Source: Apricaphanius iberus
Taxonomy: Eukaryota > Chordata > Actinopteri > Cyprinodontiformes > Aphaniidae
NCBI GenBank assembly: GCA_028564705.1
Contig: JAPXFQ010002814.1
Span: 868,001-932,000, forward strand
Direction: 5' to 3'
DNA: 64,000 bases
In this document: positions 61,671 through 64,000 of the stretch, in pieces
How the letters are laid out: each line of letters opens with the position of its first letter
Position numbering within the stretch: position 1 is the first letter of the stretch
The notes under the pieces: generated by a model
What the model was told of the DNA's origin: nothing
Database searches by the model: none
What the model saw: only the letters and a program-made list of their open reading frames with translations
Translations under genes and position numbers: made by a program

Positions 61671-62130
61671 AGATGTCTTCTTCTTCTCTTTCAGCTTTTC
61701 CCTTCAGGGGTCGCCACAAAAAATAATGTGTTTCCATTTAGTCTTATTCTGTGCATCTTCTACCCTCACACCAACTAACTTCAAGTCATTTTTCACCACA
61801 TCCATAAATATCCTTTTTGGTCTTCCTTTCTGCTTCCTGCCTACTGGCTCCATCCTCAGCATCCTTCTACTTTTGATATAGTAATCTCTCTACAACCTCG
61901 AGTTCTGGTTCCTGTCTTTTTCTCATTGGTTCTATTGACTAAACCATAAAACATTGTTGGTCTCACTACTTTCTTGTACACCATTCTTTTCATTCTTGCT
62001 GAAACCCTTTTATTCCTCATCACACCAGATACTACACTTTTCTCAACCCATTCAATCAGCTTGCACACACTTTTTTAACCCTTTTTCACTGTTGAGCCTT
62101 ATTACTTAAAGTCCTCTACATTCTCCATTT
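61670..62130 (-). mobile_element. 5'-truncated non-LTR retrotransposon (LINE) tail
   Basis: On the minus strand, VSARMKRMVYKKVVRPTMFY then G lies at 61960-62030. Further on, RMLRMEPVGRKQKGRPKRIF then MDVVKNDLKL lie at about 61790-61862. VYK.VVRP.M.YG and GRPK(R)..MDVV..D are, from memory, the C-terminal part of a fish LINE reverse-transcriptase ORF. The 3' end GTCGCCACAAAAAATAAT (plus-strand view) fits the usual tail. The 5' truncation and stops are typical of dead LINE copies. Confidence 0.8.
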
Positions 62131-62282
62131 CTACTCCTATGTACATTGAGATGTATGGCGGAATAACATTTTCTTCAGGGTCGACTCTGACCTGCAAAAT
62201 GCCCTAGGCGAAAAAATTGTTTTGGTGTCCCCTACCACCTGGAACAGAGAAAACACATCATTCAATAAATGGATTATGTTGC

Positions 62283-62561
62283 GGCTGCACGGTGGCGCAG
62301 TGGTTAGCACTGTTGCCTTGCAGCAAGAAGGTCGTGGGTTCGTATCGTTCTGCATGGAGTTTGCATGTTCTCCCCGTGCATGTGTGGGTTCCCTCCAGGT
62401 ACTCCAGCTTCCTCCCACAGTCCAAAAACATGACTGTCAGGTTAATTGATCTTTAATTGAGCGACCTGTCCAGGGTGTATCCTGCCTCTCGCCCGTTGAC
62501 AACTGGAGATAGGCACCAGCCCCCCCGCGACCCATTAAGGATTAAGCGGTTAACAAAATGG
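62283..62561 (+). mobile_element. tRNA-like SINE with target-site duplication
   Basis: The head GGCTGCACGGTGGCGCAGTG then GTTAGCACTGTTGCC (A-box-like) is followed by GTGGGTTCGTATCGTTC (B-box-like). The body has GGAGTTTGCATGTTCTCCCC and ends GGATTAAGCGGTTAAC. The flanks ATGGATTATGTTGC (62269-62282) and ATGGATTATGTCGC (62562-62575) are 14-bp target duplicates with one difference, showing retroposition. Confidence 0.85.
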
Positions 62562-62812
62562 ATGGATTATGTCGCAATAATTTTTATTTCTACTAAAATA
62601 AATAGGACATACTATAAATGGAACTGTGCAATTGGTAAGGTGTGGTGGCTGTGACAGACCCATGCATCAGTTGAGGCTGATGATTTTTCTTCAGTTGGTG
62701 AACTGTAACATTGTGTCCGCTGCATGGTACTTGGTCTTTATGTGAGAGAATAAAATGTAGACAGGACACATTAAAAATCAATGTGATGAATCCAAGTTTT
62801 CTTGTTTTTGGG

Positions 62813-63042
62813 CTGCACGGTGGCGCAGTGGTTAGCACTTGTTGTTGCCTGTCAGGTTAATTGATCACTCTAAATTGTCCTTAGGTGTGGATCTGTGCGT
62901 GCATGGTTGTTTGTCTGTCTCTATGTGGCCCTGTGATAGACTGGCGACCTATCCAGGATGTATCCCGCCTCTCGCCTGTTGAGATAGGCACCAGCCCCCC
63001 GGCGACCCCTTGAGGATTAAGCGGTTCAGAAATTGGATGGAT
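62813..63042 (+). mobile_element. tRNA-like SINE, internally deleted
   Basis: Same family as 62283-62561: GGCTGCACGGTGGCGCAGTG is followed, after a deletion of the B-box region, by GTCAGGTTAATTGATC and the same 3' part ending GGATTAAGCGGTTCAG, then GGATGGATG. Confidence 0.85.
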
Positions 63043-64000
63043 GTCTTGTTTTTCTACCTTAGGTTATAAGTGGATATCTGAAAATTAACAATTTTGAATA
63101 AACACAGAATTACTTATGGATTAAATTCACATGTTCCAGTATAGCTTACAAATAGAAAATCTGTCCAAAAACAAAATCATTCTCTTTCTTGAACTGCTTT
63201 ATTGAACAAAAGGAACAACTGTAAGCCTTGCTTGTATTATTCTAATGAAACTCAAGTCTCCAGCTACCGACTCAAAGGTTTCTCCAGGTCCATGTGCATG
63301 TTTGTGCCAAAAAAAAAAAAAACGGAAAAGTGCTTATCCACTAGAAAATTAAAGTGTAAAAAATACCCAACAACATCTATTGTTGACATCTGCAGAGAAA
63401 ACATTTTACTCAGTATTTTTTAGGACCTGTGCAATTTTAGAAGGAGTACTTCTTCCAGCTTTATAACCAGTTTCTGCAGTACCTCAACATTCTACTTTTA
63501 ACCTGGTGGATGGTTCAGTTTCAAACCTACTCCTCTATTGTGGCGGGGTTTACTCCCAAACATGACCTGAACAAGTTATTAAAAGTAAAAACATTTTTTT
63601 CAATCTGACAACCCCAAATTATGTCAAGTGTTTAAGACTTTGTCCTGTAAAAGCAAGAAACAGAACAAAATCATGTTGTTTCAAAGCACTTTAGACAACC
63701 CCTTTATGACAACAGTGAATCTTTCTCTGTAGTAAGAGACAACATTCAGCACATCTACCAGTTCTGATAAAGCGTACTCCCTTATTAGAAATAGCCTGGT
63801 TTAATTTTGAAATAAAAAGGAAAACCAAAAATGTATTATTCAATGTTGAGTGTTGAGCCAAGCTCTGTTGGCTGAGACTGTTTACCAGGCATCCACCCAA
63901 GACTCCAGATCCAGGCTTAGCTGTTTCCTCCATTCCCATATTTACAGTACAGTATGGTAACACAACCAGCTGCTCACCCCTATTACATATTTATTATCCA

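Larger units (their letters stand above)
12655..64000 (+). other. ABCA-subfamily transporter gene (ABCA1/ABCA4/ABCA7 clade), partial at both ends
   Basis: Seven exon positions, one of them present twice, join in a single frame and encode about 430 residues from the end of extracellular domain 1 into transmembrane domain 1 of a full-size ABC-A transporter. Exon lengths are 140, 117, 198, 206, 177, 223 (A or B) and 222 nt, and all introns are GT-AG. Family knowledge: this clade exports or flips phospholipids, sterols or retinoid-lipid adducts across membranes using two cytoplasmic ATPase domains. Those domains are not in the window; the exon after 54301 was not found by 64000. Assignment within the clade is unresolved. 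Extracellular exons are about equally similar to ABCA1 and ABCA4, a stretch near 28707-28746 also recalls ABCA7, and cassette B and the last exon are closest to ABCA1. A teleost abca1 or abca7 paralogue, or a divergent lineage, are all possible. These comparisons are from memory, not from a search. Confidence 0.9.
54302..64000. other. Intron continuing to window end
   Basis: No further ABCA exon or other host gene was recognised in 9.7 kb. Contents: a SINE remnant (about 55095-55190), a teleost repeat piece (55445-55525), Tc1 relics (56630-57085; 60880-61670), R1 copy 2 with a nested TTAA MITE, a (TA)n tract with a nested MITE and a Tc1-derived MITE (58659-59870), a LINE tail (61670-62130) and SINEs (62283-62561; about 62813-63042). 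63050-64000 holds nothing recognised. Confidence 0.7.

Overview
This window looks like teleost fish genomic DNA, probably from a ray-finned fish with large AT-rich introns. It holds short GT-AG exons in long introns, many Tc1/mariner relics, hAT-type and TTAA-type MITEs, tRNA-like SINEs, a non-LTR retrotransposon tail, and long (AC)n and (AT)n microsatellites. There is no bacterial-style gene organisation, no CRISPR array and no rRNA gene.

One host protein-coding gene is supported. It is a plus-strand full-size ABC transporter of subfamily A (ABCA1/ABCA4/ABCA7 clade), incomplete at both ends. Exons at 12655-12794, 13428-13544, 21704-21901, 28689-28894 and 31278-31454 encode the end of the first extracellular domain. 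They lead into the conserved QQ(I/M)PYPC(F/Y)VDD segment in front of the second transmembrane helix. The exon at 54080-54301 encodes the later helices of the first transmembrane domain. Upstream exons and everything from the next exon onward, including both ATPase domains, lie outside the window. The exon lengths (140, 117, 198, 206, 177, 223, 222 nt) and phases look like the conserved exon pattern of this clade.

The main discovery candidate is a duplicated cassette exon. At the one position between 31454 and 54080 there are two different exons, A (48236-48458) and B (51809-52031). Both are exactly 223 nt, both have GT-AG sites in the same phase, both are open, and both encode 74 residues that align without a gap at about 36% identity (27/74). 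Each restores the frame alone. Using both, or neither, puts a stop codon in frame almost at once. This is the signature of mutually exclusive exons that swap the TM2-loop-TM3 segment of the transporter. Cassette B resembles ABCA1 and cassette A resembles ABCA4.

Region by region: 1-12654 holds no recognised exon, but carries a Tc1 relic, a Tc1 end fragment, two interspersed repeat families (R1, R2), a CpG-rich palindrome-bearing block and an (AC)n-linked repeat. 12655-31454 holds five exons; its introns contain a complete 1.61 kb Tc1-like transposon with an intact DD34E transposase (14032-15641), two hAT-type MITEs and a Tc1 relic. 31455-48235 is a 16.8 kb intron full of decayed Tc1 copies and MITEs. 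48236-52031 holds the two alternative cassettes, and the intron between them has no transposon I could recognise. 52032-54301 ends with the last exon. 54302-64000 is intron with nested MITEs, further Tc1 relics, a LINE tail and SINE copies.
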